From Molanna angustata (lineage: Eukaryota; Arthropoda; Insecta; Trichoptera; Molannidae), in contig OY754984.1 in NCBI GenBank assembly GCA_963576475.1, forward strand, positions 19,555,215-19,619,214: DNA of 64,000 bases, in the 5' to 3' direction. Positions 1-10,699 of this stretch are shown in pieces (position 1 is the stretch's first letter; every line of letters starts with the position of its first letter). The notes below the pieces were generated by a model. It ran no database searches. It was not told the origin of the DNA and saw only the letters and a program-made list of their open reading frames with translations. A program made the translations under genes and the position numbers.

Positions 1-240
1 GCTTAGACCTCATTAGATTTTGAAGGATATCTGAATAGTACTTCTCAAGTTTTTTAACTGTCAAATATTTCAAAGTGACCCCAAGCTCAGGAAACATGAA
101 ATTTGATATTTTTATTTTGAAATTGGTAAAAACGGCACATCACTTTCATTAAATGGCATTGAAGAATTATCAAGTTTTCATAATAAAATATTTAAATTAA
201 AAATAATTAAACAAACTCATTTCATGAAAATGCTGAATAT
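1..240 (-). repeat. Dispersed repeat, related to the 70-bp satellite
   Basis: On the minus strand this stretch matches 34600-34890. Shared landmarks are TTTCATGAAATGAG, ATTTTATTATGAAAACTTGATAATTCTTCAATGCC, read here only in pieces, the phrase CCTGAGCTTGGGGTCA and a final segment ending CAGATATCC. The central part resembles the monomer of the large array at 57473-64000. It has no open reading frame. It is probably a non-coding transposable element of unknown class, cut by the window edge. Confidence 0.6.
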
Positions 241-590
241 TTTTCATTCAAAATTTGAGTGACTCGTTAGTGAAGGTATTAGCGTTGGCCACAACCCACT
301 CGTCTGCTTTCGTGCGACTTGTCATGTCCAGGTTTCACTTGCATAGGTTTTCAAAGTTATTATGTCATTTGCTAACTATGTCATTAGTAACCAGCAACAC
401 GTGTGCGGGTGTGCTTTATCTTATAAAAGGAGCGTGTCTCCTCCACACACCGGCCTCGTCACACAAAACGGCTAAAAAAGCACTTCGTGCAGAATGGGTG
501 GTGATGTTACTTTGCGTGTTATATTTGAGATTATCCGGTTTATACAACTGGTATTATAATATAATTAATTAATTAGTCTATTATACTTAC

Positions 591-693
591 ATCTGCCTAA
601 TATGTAAGCACATCCTCTGGAGCTGGGATCAGGAAGACAGTCGGCGAACGCACACAGCATCGACAGAAATAAAAACAAATATGCAACTTTCAT
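591..693 (-). CDS. Putative Kunitz-type serine protease inhibitor, first coding exon (partial)
   Basis: The ATG at 693-691 opens a 34-codon exon that begins MKVAYLFLFLSMLCAFADC, a clear signal peptide, so the product is probably secreted. It continues CLPDPSSRGCAYILGR and then meets a strong splice donor (GTAAGTAT) at 590-583. In Kunitz domains the first two cysteines are separated by eight residues and a conserved Arg lies six residues after the second; both hold here. The exon ends with one base, T, of the next codon, which fits the aromatic residue (F/Y/W, all T-starting codons) that follows this Arg in the family. The residue after the second cysteine, the usual P1 site, would be Ala, suggesting an elastase-like target rather than trypsin. 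Later exons were not found in the remaining 590 bases. The Kunitz call is inference from spacing only. Confidence 0.6.
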
Positions 694-1490
694 TTTGCAA
701 TTTTATATTGGATATCTCAAAAAAACAAACAATCTATACGTGTTAACGGTAGGTTAGCCGAATATAAATTGATTGAAAAATACTCATTATTTGTTATTAA
801 ATAATAATAACGTACACCAGGAAACGTACACCAGGAGAATCAATTATGGACAATTGTTTTCGTTCATTTTTAAAATACGATTTATCCGTGTCAGAGTGTC
901 ATTGTATTGGTAGATTCAGACGTTGCGTCTGAATCGTTGTGACAATTTAATGTAATGACAATGACGTACATATTTTATAGAAATTGATCTTTTATAAATT
1001 GCTTATTTTTATCCTTTAAAGTATGCTGGGCTAAAATCTATTTTTTTTGTCTCAGTTCAATTATTCCTTCTTTTTTTTGTTTTATCTTATTAGTTCATCA
1101 TTTGGTTTCTTTTTGTTTTCCTACATATATGTATATGTGTATTTTAAACTTTCCTTTCAACTGCGCAAAGTAATATCTTTTTTATAATTTGAATGGTCAG
1201 GAGACGTTGATTGTACCTACCTAATTATGCACAATAGCCATGCGGGAGATACCTGTTATTGGAGCACTGGAGATTCTATTTTTTTTTTTTCATGTTTTTT
1301 TTGTTTGTGTTGTTCAGTGTTCTGTTGGTGTCTCTGTATATTCAATAAATAAATAAATAAATAATAATATTTTTTACTGGGTGAGCAGTCAGTATATTTT
1401 ATGTAATTGTGAATAATTTATCGAATGTATTTTTTAATTGTATATACGCAAACATTGGATTTTTTTCTATGTTGGGAGTCAAATGATATT
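694..1490. other. AT-rich intergenic DNA, no gene recognised
   Basis: This stretch holds low-complexity T-rich and A-rich runs, including a short AAAT microsatellite near 1346-1362. No exon, RNA gene or recognisable coding remnant was seen. It presumably includes the promoter of the minus-strand inhibitor gene that starts at 693, but no convincing TATA box was identified. Confidence 0.4.
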
Positions 1491-1501
1491 ATTGACAAAC
1501 T

Positions 1502-1800
1502 TTTTAAAATCTCAATAGAGACGAAGTTAGGATATTATAGAAGAAACAGGAACTCAAGGTACCTGCAAGGCTTTCGACCTGTCATCGGCTGGTTTACATG
1601 ATCACTTTATGTGCTTGCGCATCGTTCACCAATTGTGCCTTTATTGAGTTCCCTTAACAATGTAATTTTTGAAAGTTCTATATATTTGAATAATGTGTAA
1701 ACAATACGAAACACATGAATAATACGAAATTATACTATTGCCATCTATGAAGTAATGAAGAAACCTTTTTTCGTAACGCCATCTATTGAGAAATTAGTTC
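1502..1800 (+). repeat. Copy of the CTCAATAGA dispersed repeat family
   Basis: It shares CTCAATAGAGACGAAGTT, the phrase GACCTGTCATCGGCTGGTTT, a GATCACTTTATG-CGCTTGCGC block and a terminal CGCCATCTATTGAG with copies at 28418-28770, 39205-39575 and, tandemly, 39725-41020. The two ends carry the motif CTCAATAGA in inverted orientation. It is non-coding and looks MITE- or SINE-like, but no target duplication was identified. Confidence 0.6.
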
Positions 1801-2013
1801 AATTGTATTTGTGTGAATAATCTTCTTTGTAGAATTCCATTTTAATTTAAATTAAAAAAATAAAATAATATGTTTTAGATTCTACATATGTATATTTTGT
1901 TAATTGGTCGATAGCTATTTCGCAGTACGCTTCGACCAGGATCATGGTCAAAGCGTGACCCGATAGAAACGGGACAAAATCTCTAAGGGGGAAAAGGTCG
2001 ATAGCTATTTTGC

Positions 2014-2072
2014 CTTGTTAGGGCATCTTCAAGATTAATGTATAGATATAGTCTTGAAGATGCCCTAACAAG
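2014..2072. repeat. Perfect 21-bp inverted repeat (hairpin)
   Basis: The arms 2014-2034 and 2052-2072 are perfect reverse complements (starting CTTGTTAGGGCATCTTC) around a 17-base AT-rich loop. Just upstream, GGTCGATAGCTATTT at about 1906-1921 recurs at 1997-2011. This is probably the core of a small foldback element. A hairpin RNA cannot be excluded. Confidence 0.6.
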
Positions 2073-2220
2073 ACTTGAAATTTTTTTTAATGTGTATCTA
2101 CACAGAAATATTTTTGTAAAAATTGTAGAACTAAAGATTAATAAACCAGAATTTAACAATTTTATTTTTATTCACTTCGTTTAAAAACAGGCATTTTATG
2201 ACGAACCCAACATTATACAA

Positions 2221-2473
2221 GTCATAAAAGTACGTAGACTGCAGTGGTTGGGAAATGTCAGCCGGATGAATGACGATCGTATCTCGTATCCTCAAAAATA
2301 TTCTCAACACCAATACAGAGGGCAGAAGAAGCAGAGGCAGGCCCAAGTCAAGATGGCTGGATGACACTGAAGACATAAGGGCTATAGGAATAACAAACTG
2401 GAGGAGAGCGACGGAGGACAGGGACGGCTGGAGAAGGATTCTGGAGGAGGCCAGGATCCACACAGGGCTGTAG
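2221..2473 (+). pseudogene. Non-LTR retrotransposon (RTE-like) ORF C-terminus, 5'-truncated and frameshifted
   Basis: The first part reads VRRLQWLGNVSRMNDDRI, then the frame shifts and continues through GRRSRGRPKSRWLDD and WRRATEDRDGWRRILEEA to HTGL and a stop. This is the characteristic C-terminal tail found on endonuclease/reverse-transcriptase polyproteins of RTE-like elements in insects. The element is 5'-truncated, as expected of target-primed insertion, and ends in an AATGATAACGATGATT tail. A related minus-strand copy lies at 53805-54000. Confidence 0.75.
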
Positions 2474-2743
2474 CGCTAATGATAACGATGATTAAAAAGG
2501 AAGAATGGCTTTATTTACACGTTCCGTGAGGCGCTTTTTTTATAAAGATTCAGTTGTCATCCATCGCTTCGAAACCAGTCATGTGTTCATGGTTTAAATA
2601 AAGTTAACAATAAAAGTAATGATTGCATTAATTTGACTAGTGTATTAATACATTCATTTTAATTTTATTATTTACCGATGAGTTCATTGTGGTTGAACCT
2701 GTTTATAATAGTTATTATTAAAATTAGATACATACCTACACAC

Positions 2744-2880
2744 TACATAGTCATACATAGTAACTAGTTGCATGTAACACATGAGATCCGACTGTCGGCG
2801 GCGATAGTAGGTATAAATAACATGTAAAAATCCATGTATGTTATATATAAAATAAATATACGTACCTAACTATAAAACAT
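2744..2880 (+). repeat. Fragment of the ~1-kb repeat found at 9620 and 25630
   Basis: It shares ACTAGTTGCATGTAACACA and TGAGATCC followed by an ATAGTA and ACGTACC block with the start of the copy at about 9625-9720. Only the first ~130 bp are present. It is non-coding. Confidence 0.55.
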
Positions 2881-2983
2881 TAGTACAGCACAAATCCGCC
2901 TCTATTGGTGGCTTTGCCTTATTAAAAATATAATAATATGTAGGCATATGCTGCGAAACCACTATAATTATAATTCCGTCTTT

Positions 2984-3165
2984 TTATTCCCTTCCATCCC
3001 TACAGTCCCTTCATTACCTTCCATCCCTACAGTTCCTTCATTACCTTCCATCCCTACAGTCCCTTCGTTCCCTTCCATCCCTACAGTCACTTCATTCCCT
3101 TCCATCCCTTCGGTCCCTTCATTCCCTTCCATCCCTGCAGTACCTTTATTCCCTTCAGTCCCTAT
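2984..3165 (+). repeat. 27-bp minisatellite (about 6-7 copies)
   Basis: The unit of 27 bp is built from CCCTTCATT and CCCTTCCATCCCTACAGT with a few substitutions. Because 27 is divisible by three, it gives an open frame of nine-residue repeats (PSIPTVPSL), but there is no start context or flanking gene. I treat it as non-coding. Confidence 0.8.
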
Positions 3166-3486
3166 TCATTCATTCATTTATCATTTTATTTACTTATTCA
3201 AACAATAAACTTTTACCATTATACCATTTTTATATAATATACCATTTTTTATAGATGGATATATCGGATTTTTCTCTAAGTATTTAATGATTTATTTATT
3301 TATTCACTTATTTTTTCATTTATCTACTTATTCGATCATTTATTTATTTATATGTTAATTTTTAATTTAAAATATTCTTTATTTATTTATTTGACCATTG
3401 ATTTATTTATATTTTATTTTTATTTAATTAAAAAAAATTCTAAATATACCGAATAAATCATTTTTCAATGACTTTTGTGCCAGAAG
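3166..3486. other. T-rich low-complexity DNA
   Basis: This stretch is dominated by ATTTATTTATTT-type simple sequence and holds no gene. It separates the minisatellite from a minus-strand retrotransposon fragment. Confidence 0.5.
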
Positions 3487-4060
3487 TTCTTCTTCTTCTT
3501 CAGCCTGTTTTCATCCATTCTTGGACATAGGCTTCCCCCTTGATCCTCCACAACTCCCTGTCTTGGGCACACTGCATCCATCTCCCTCCGGCACATTTCT
3601 TGATGTCATCAGACCACCTTGCCTGGGGTCTGCCGACACCTCTTTGGCTTGTTCTCGGTCGCCATTCTAAGATCTTTTTGGTCCTCCGTGAATCCTGGCA
3701 TCTGGCAATATGCCCAGCCCAGCTCCACTTAAGGCCAGCGACCCTTTCCGCTACATCGGCTACTTTGGTTCTTTGTCTTATCATGACATTCTGAATTCTG
3801 TCCCTTATTGAAATACCCAGCAACTTTCTCTCCATAGCTCTCTGTGTCACTAACAGCTTGTGCATTATTCGTTTTGTTAGGCCCGATGTTTCCATTCCAT
3901 AAGTAAGCACTGGGAGAATACATGCATCAAATAGCTTCTTTTTCAAATAATGGGAGTATTTACGGGATTTCAAAATGTATGATAATTTTCCAAAAGCTGC
4001 CCAGACAAGGCCACGTCTTCTCTCTAAACTTCAAATATGTTTTCTGCTATGCGCTGAACG
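3487..4060 (-). pseudogene. RTE-like non-LTR retrotransposon, reverse transcriptase C-terminus
   Basis: On the minus strand the segment from about 4055 reads WKII-type sequence, then a frame with KKKLFDACILPVLTYGMET, AMERKLLGISIRDRIQN, LKWSWAGHIARC, a GRPQARWSDDIKK block and WMQCAQDRELWRIKGEAYVQ. These are standard post-RT motifs of RTE-like polyproteins (thumb region 'LPVLTYG' and the C-terminal 'AGHIAR'). The 5' part, including the catalytic YADD motif, is absent. A frameshift near 3970 separates the two parts. It ends in an AAGAAGAAG-type tail at 3487-3500. A decayed copy of the same family is at 36964-37290. Confidence 0.8.
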
Positions 4061-5056
4061 AATCCCTAAAATTCAATAACAATCCCAAATAGATATTTTT
4101 TTAAAATTCTTGTGTGAGATTTTAAATAAAAAAATATTTTGTTATATTTTTAATATGTAATATATTGTAATGTAATATATTGTTAATATGTAGTTTCGAT
4201 CTAGCTAGACTAGTTCGTATCTGAATACCGGGAGATTAAACCCGAGTTATTCACTTGAAACAATCACTGCACACCGTTATATGTCACAAGATGAAATTCT
4301 ACAATAGCAGAAACGTCAACATTAACAAAATAAATAAATCATATATTTTATTGTGTTTTATTATTGATGAAAATTACAAAACGAAATATCGGTTTACATC
4401 ATTTTATTATATAGGTATTATTATGTATTCGGAAAACTGAATGTTTATCACTAAAGTGGCTTTACATTACAAGTAGTCTAATATAAGTGCATTGTGTCAT
4501 ATGATTAGTTATAAGATTTCACATTTTTTTGTGACAAGTCATATCACAGTTCGCTCATACTAGGATGAAATTATTCGTGTTATTAGTGAGATGGAATCAC
4601 AATGAAAATTTTAACAAAATATTTGATCTTGTCTTAATATTAATAATGAATAAATCAGCACTCGATCATAATCTTAATCTATATTAAATCATGAAAAATC
4701 ATCAAGATCTAAGTTCAGCATGAATTTGTCATTAACTTTTGTATAAATTAATATAATATGATTAGTTAAATTTAACCTTAAAATATTTCAAAACACTTGA
4801 TCTAATTTAAATAAATTTCATAAGTTGTACTGTTGTGAAGCTGCTAGATGTTTTTTTCTGTGTTTAAATGTCATATAACTATAGTTCAATAACAAATAGA
4901 TATTTTTTTTTCAAATCAATGCAAATTGTGTGCTATGTTAAGTTTTAAAAAGGCGCTCAATTTGAAAGACCCTGTACTTACTATGGTATAATATGTATTC
5001 ATTTTGAGTATAATATTGCATTATTTTAGGATTATAAGAATGTTTTTGTAAGGCTT
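4061..5056. other. AT-rich intergenic DNA
   Basis: No gene, RNA or repeat was recognised. It lies just downstream of the stop codon of the alanine-rich gene and would hold its 3' UTR. No canonical AATAAA close to the stop was identified. Confidence 0.4.
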
Positions 5057-8000
5057 CTAAGCCCAATGCACCAGGGGATTATGGAATGCATGAGACAATG
5101 GAAGAGGCAGTGGAATGGTGTGAAACACAGCAGGGGTGGCGGCATTGAGGGGCGCCAGGGCCGCCTCGCGGGCTGCAGCGGCTCTGGAAGCAGAGGCGGC
5201 CGCCTCGGAGCTCTGGATGGCGGTCAATTTGGCAGACTCCACATCTGTAAAAATGCCAAAGAAAAAATATTTAGTGAATTCTTATCAATCAATCGTAAAT
5301 GTTTGCAGTGCTGAGACATTCCCATTTGTTTAAGACGATCCTAAGCAAAATAACCAATAGTAGGTGTTCGGTACATTTGGTAACACTTCCAACCTTTTCC
5401 TCTCCCAAAATTATTGCTACCTATATCATTATAATCATCCACAACTCGTCGTGACGTGTACGTCTCACATGGACAGTTGAAGTTAATAGTTTCGATACAA
5501 GATAAAATATACATATTTCACGTTATATTATATCGATCAACTAAAAACTACGGGCCGTGCTCATATAATACCCAAACTGCGTTTGGAAGTGGTGTTTTGT
5601 ACCAACATTATAGTGTTGTGATATAGAGGTTAGGGTTAGAGTGTATGCATTCCCTAAAGACCTGCCGATACGAAGGAAGAAGTTCGCCACCAGGTAGGTG
5701 TAATATTCCCTTCTCTCTGTATCCATCAGTAGGATTGTATGAAGTATTCATCAGTAGGATTGTGAACCAACTGGGAGGATCGTCTCAATCCTGACTTATT
5801 GATCTGGGAAGGGATTTTAGGACGCTGCCGACACGATAGAAGAAGTAGGATTGTGCCTTGGAAATATAAAGAACTTTCAAACTTGTTTTAAAACAGTTAT
5901 AACACCATTTTAAAATGCAAGAGTAAAATTTGGACAATCATATCGCTACCGTGTAGGTATGTTATTGGCACACAAGTGAAAAGTGCCCATACTTTAATTT
6001 AGTAACAAAATACTCTTCGTTTTATGAGGTTTTTATAAAAATCAAATTTATGGTAGTTCTACGTATGTATTATCCTTTTGATAGGACGACCTTTTTGGCT
6101 GACCAGGCCCCTTACCAACTGAGAGATGGAGTGCTTGAAATCAATCCTAGGATTGTGGCCATGAAAGATTGTGTCAACGTAATTAACTTCAAAACTCACC
6201 AGCTTTCTGAATGTGTGCAGCAGCGTGGTGGGCAGCTGCCCTTAAAGCAGCCGCTGCGACCTGTTCCCTATGAGCAGCCTCCCTCTGAGCGGCAGCCACT
6301 CTTGCTCCGGCGGCGGCGGCCTCTTCCTGGGCACGGAGGGCGCTAGCAGAAGCGGCTCTAGCTTCGGCACGGAGACGGAGATTGGACTCTTCACTGAAAG
6401 ACAATATATCTATTATATATTTTTACAATTATGTATATGTTTTTACAAGCAAGAATATATTAAATCCTATCAACGGAGACCTATAATTGGCTGTTCGGTT
6501 GTTATCCCAATTGAAAAACTAAAATTGATAGCTGTTGGTCTCCCAAAGAATTGTAAAATAAAATAAAATAAAAAAAAATATATTACCTAAATTATTATCA
6601 TGAATGCTTGCGCTATAGATCCCATGGTCTGCTGAATAATATTAAACAATTGTTTCAAACCTGCTCTTGATCGCTAAAGCGGCGGCGCTCTCCTTGGCCT
6701 GCGCCAGTTTCTGGTGTTGGAGTGCGGTTCTTCTTGCGTCACCTGCTTCCACTTGGGCTCTCCTGACTCCTTCGGCAGCCGCTTGAGCCGCTGCCACAGC
6801 AGCGCCAGCATCCGCTCCGGAACCCCCCTGCCAGGGAAGTGGAGACCAACCAGAAGACCACGGTGCCGCTGAAACGAAAGAAAATCCCAGCACTGTACAT
6901 AATTACAGTAGCGAAATATTTTGGATTAAACACGTGTCTGCTATGATATAGTGCTGGTGACCTGGGTTCAATTTTAGGAATTTATCAAAATAATTTCTTT
7001 CGCAGACCTTGTTACTTTGAGCTGCATATATATGTTAGAAGAAGTTGACTATCAGGAATAAATTGGCTGCTTTCACTGGGTGTAAGGAAATGTCCATTAC
7101 AATCAATAACATATCAGGGGGGCAAGTCTGTTTCGACCGGCGAAATCAAAACCCTAGTGATTACCCATATCATGGATATAATTATCGTATGGAGTTCTAT
7201 GACATCTAAAGATATTGTATAACTCCATTTAATAATTATATCCATGATATGGGTAATCACGAGGGTTTTGATTTCGCCGATTGAACCAGACTTGCCCCCC
7301 TGATTAAGTACACTGGATCCAGTGTGGAATAACTATCACCATCTTGCCAAACTGAATTTTTAAAACAGTCATTAGTCTCTGAAATGTGGCAGCTTGAAAT
7401 GAGGGTTCGTCTCAAATTTATTTTGGTATGATGTAAAATAACGATGTTCTGAATGACAGATCATTAAAAGTATGCATGCGTTTTTATTATGTAATAGTTT
7501 TGAAACATGGATACTAAAGAAATGTTTTATACAATCAGCTAGATACATTTGAGATGTATGAGTATTGAAGAATATTAAATTTGTATCTATATCCTGGATT
7601 TTTTTATTCGCTATTAAAAACTTTTTTTTATTCGCTACGCCCACCACCACGTGCTCTGCATATGGGGACTGTAAACGGCCCTTTCACAGAACTCTAAGTG
7701 AGTGACAAAAATGCATAGCACGAAAAGTAGCTCATGGAGCCCTCTATAGATTAGCAATATCGGCACCATAGTGTAAAAGAACAATCGACGAATGTGAATG
7801 GAAGATTCACACTTGTGGACTGTCATTGACTTCAGATCTTTTTAAATGAGAAACATCAGTGGTATGACTAAGATCTCTGTAAAAAATAACCTACTGGTAA
7901 TCTATTAATGGTAAGGCACCATAACTATGACAAAACTTTAAGGCTTTAAAATTGTTCTTCGAGATCACAAAATCCGCGTGAACAAAGGAACCTTGAAGAG

Positions 8001-9538
8001 ACCCACGGACAGCAACGAGGAGCTCCGATCTATAAGATGACACTATTGGGTGGCAACAATCCCGCAGGGTGTGTTCCGAAGTTTGTTCTGGGTATTGACA
8101 GAACTAACATGAGTGAAGATAATTCTTAAAATTTCCGTGTCCTGTGAAAAATTGAAAAATCCAAAAGCCGGGGACAACCCAGGAAGATTTAAGTGGATTC
8201 TTCATGTCAAGAAAAAATAAAAACGATATTCTACCCACTAAGCAAGCCGTCCAACGGGACTGCCAGATATTCAGTAAATTTTCGAAAACACTTCTTTCAA
8301 GAACACTGCGTGACTGCCCTCTGGAGGGTAAAGAAGAACATTTCCAATTATAGAAGAACAGCCCCGCATAAGATTGAAAATAGCACCTCTGCACTGCTTT
8401 CCAGTTCTAGGGGTGTCATGGATGAAAAACATGATAAACAGCAATAAGTCAGAACTGGCCATGGATTGTTGTTATAAGTGTATGTAAATCTTAATAACGC
8501 AAATATTATTAGGGCCACACAGAATGTTAGGTGAAAAATAACAATTTCCTTGGTTAGTTGTTAGTTGAACGAAGAGATGAGGTCACATGACCACCAGGAA
8601 ATGAAGCCTTGTGTTAGTAAAATTATAACTTCAAACCCTCGGAAACATTTATCGGTTTGAATAACGCTTTTAAGACTCGCGATCAACTTGTATTTATGCT
8701 TATTTTTATCACAAATAATATTAAAGTTTTTATTACCGCTCTTCAGTAAAGCCACAACGCCGCGTATCGAATGTTTTTGTTGTTATGATGTCATTTCAAG
8801 ATCTTATACAACCAGTATTTGCAGTTTTTATGTGCACAAACAAAATTTTATTAAACCAATATCAAATATTTCACGTCAGATGCAATCGAAATTAAATTCA
8901 AAATGCTACATTATCAGAGCTGTATGACAAGTGTGGAGAGCCTGATGTAATCTACTCCTCAAAGTGGAATTTACAACGACAACCCTATAAAACGCCTCAC
9001 ACTCTCGACACCACAAGGAGGAAGAAGGTGAAAAGGGACAGAAGCGTTACTTTTTGCTACTTGCAAACTGCGAAGAATAGACTTAGTCAGTGGTGACACA
9101 TCCACATTACAGACAAAAGCAATATATGGACATGAATGGAGGAGACTTCTGGATTCAGTCAAGGCCCTCTCAGAACTGTAGAGTATTTGATGAAAACAAT
9201 AGCGGATTAATTCTTCGAAACTTGCGGAAAGAACTTTGCAGAAATTATTTTTTAAAAATTGAAAATAAAACACATACATTGTATAAAGTTCTACTTTACA
9301 AATTGCGAAATAAGCGAGCAATAATAATTTTCTTTTCGAGCTTGTGCTCATCATCAGTAAGTAACTCCTTATCAATAGAGGATTTAACAAAATCAGTCGG
9401 TGACAAACCTGCAAGGTCCCAAGGTCCACTAGAGAGAACAGATCTTTTATTTACAGTTATTTTGACTCCATCTCCAATGCAAGATGATGCAACAGCCAGC
9501 AAAACGACCAGGGACAACTGAAACAAATACAAATTCAT
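5057..9538 (-). CDS. Secreted alanine-rich, probably coiled-coil protein, four exons
   Basis: The exons, in transcription order, are 9538-9409, 6868-6661, 6393-6200 and 5244-5057. Each junction has GT/AG borders (donors AG|GTTTGT, AG|GTTTGA, G|GTGAG) and the phases 1, 2 and 1 match on both sides, giving 720 nt and 239 residues. The first exon begins MNLYLFQLSLVVLLAVASSC, a signal peptide. Exons 2-4 are very rich in Ala with regularly spaced Arg, Glu and Gln (AQAAAEGVRRAQVEAGDARR; RAEARAASASALRAQEEAAA; AAASASRAAAAREAA), which favours a long amphipathic helix or coiled coil. The C-terminus is proline- and His-containing and ends LVHWA. The role could be structural (cuticle, silk or egg covering), but I do not recognise the family. 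GC-rich exons stand out from the AT-rich surroundings. The link of exon 1 to the rest is the weakest step; exons 2-4 are strong. Confidence 0.68.
7113..7304. mobile_element. Palindromic MITE, 192 bp
   Basis: The two halves are near-perfect reverse complements over at least 70 bp, starting ATCAGGGGGGCAAGTCTG, with a short central loop around 7200-7225. The G-run termini and near-full palindrome are typical of a non-autonomous DNA transposon. No clear target duplication was found. It sits in intron 1 of the minus-strand alanine-rich gene. Confidence 0.85.
7320..9400. other. Intron 1 of the alanine-rich gene; no further gene recognised
   Basis: The stretch has several short open frames on both strands between 7370 and 9430, none with recognisable motifs or splice support. 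The part from 7980 to 8460 has moderately higher GC and reads like a decayed coding sequence or element, but frames break repeatedly and I could not assign it. Confidence 0.35.
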
Positions 9539-9619
9539 CAAATAATGTGCGTATGTGAGGAAATTTTAATCCTTCTATAGGTTGCTGCAGAAATCCTCAA
9601 CCTGTCTCTTAATTTATTA

Positions 9620-10600
9620 ACTAGTCGCATGTAACACATGAGATCCAACTGTATGGCTATAGTATGTATAATTGAAAAATACGTACCAAAATATAAACAC
9701 TTAAACACAAATTTACAAACATTTTGAGATATTTTGTTTTCTATATAAAACATGTAGGTATGTATGTCAGGATAGGATAGTATGGAGGTCAGTCATTTTT
9801 TCCTACCCAGAATATGAAAACAGGATGACGGTATGTACATATGTATGTTTGGAGATTAAGTATCAAACTATTGAGTCCCCGTAGATATTGTATAGTGTAT
9901 ACTGCCTTACAAATTGTATGCAACAATGTCGTCACTAAATTAAATTTTTATAAAAAATTAAAAAAAAAAATTGAGATGTACTACTACAATGTTAATATTT
10001 TTTATAGAAAATTATATTGTGTAGTTGGTGTGTTTCGGCTTTTGACGATAGTTTGATAACTTTGGAAATATAGGCAGTTAAACACAAATTTATCATAAAA
10101 AAGTGTTTTCCTTACTAATAAATGTTTGAGAAACTCTGGAATTTTTTTGAAAAAAATAATTTGAGATTTTATATTTTTCTATATAAATACCAATTTTCAG
10201 GGTTCTAGCTTATATGGTTTTTGAAATATATGGAAAAATAAAGTAAAAATACAAAAGTTGATAACCCCTGACTGAAACAAAAATTCAAAATTCAGAGTAA
10301 AAAAGTTTTGTAGGCCTATCTATATATTCTGAAATTTTGGGCTCTGTAAATTGAGCGGATCAAAAGTTATAAGGGACGGACGGACACACAGACACTAAAA
10401 TTTAGAATGTTCTACTCCGAATTCTAAGTAAATCACAGAACATATATGCTGCGAAGCCTCTAAGTTGGTGTTTTTTGACTTCAAAGTTGGAAAAACCGTG
10501 AAAATATAGACCCTGCATACAAATCTCGTGTTTCTTGGCTTGATACTTTGTCGATATGTTAGAATAAAATTCTCTTGAACAAATGACAATTGGAAAATCC
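9620..10600 (+). repeat. ~1-kb dispersed repeat, copy 1
   Basis: This stretch matches the reverse complement of 25630-26525 over nearly its whole length. Landmarks are CATGTAACACATGAG near the start, TGATAACCCCTGACTG, TTTTGGGCTCTGTAAATTG, GCGGATCAAAAGTTATA and CTTTGTCGATATGTTAGAAT at the end. It is non-coding and of unknown class. It lies only about 80 bp upstream of the predicted start codon of the alanine-rich gene on the other strand and so may occupy its promoter. Confidence 0.75.
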
Positions 10601-10699
10601 TCAGGAAATATTCAGGCCAATAATTTACCTGATTTAACTGATACGTTGTAAAAATTAAATGCAAGATTAATGGCAAAACTCTAACTAATCCGAAATCCG

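Noticed and set aside
255..572. 105-codon plus frame with TATAAAAGG upstream-like sequence inside
   Set aside because: The TATA-like word lies inside the frame, no domain is seen and the end overlaps the splice donor of the minus-strand inhibitor exon.
2948..3208. Pro/Ser repeat protein
   Set aside because: It is the translation of a 27-bp minisatellite without gene context.
5066..5333. Plus-strand Gly/Arg-rich frames opposite the last alanine-rich exon
   Set aside because: They are shadows of the GC-rich minus-strand exon.
8104..8462. Pair of minus frames that might be a decayed protein
   Set aside because: Frames break often, and I recognise no family; left as unassigned sequence.
8971..9429. 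152-codon minus frame overlapping the alanine-rich gene's first exon
   Set aside because: It is in another frame than the signal-peptide exon and has no recognised motif or splice acceptor.
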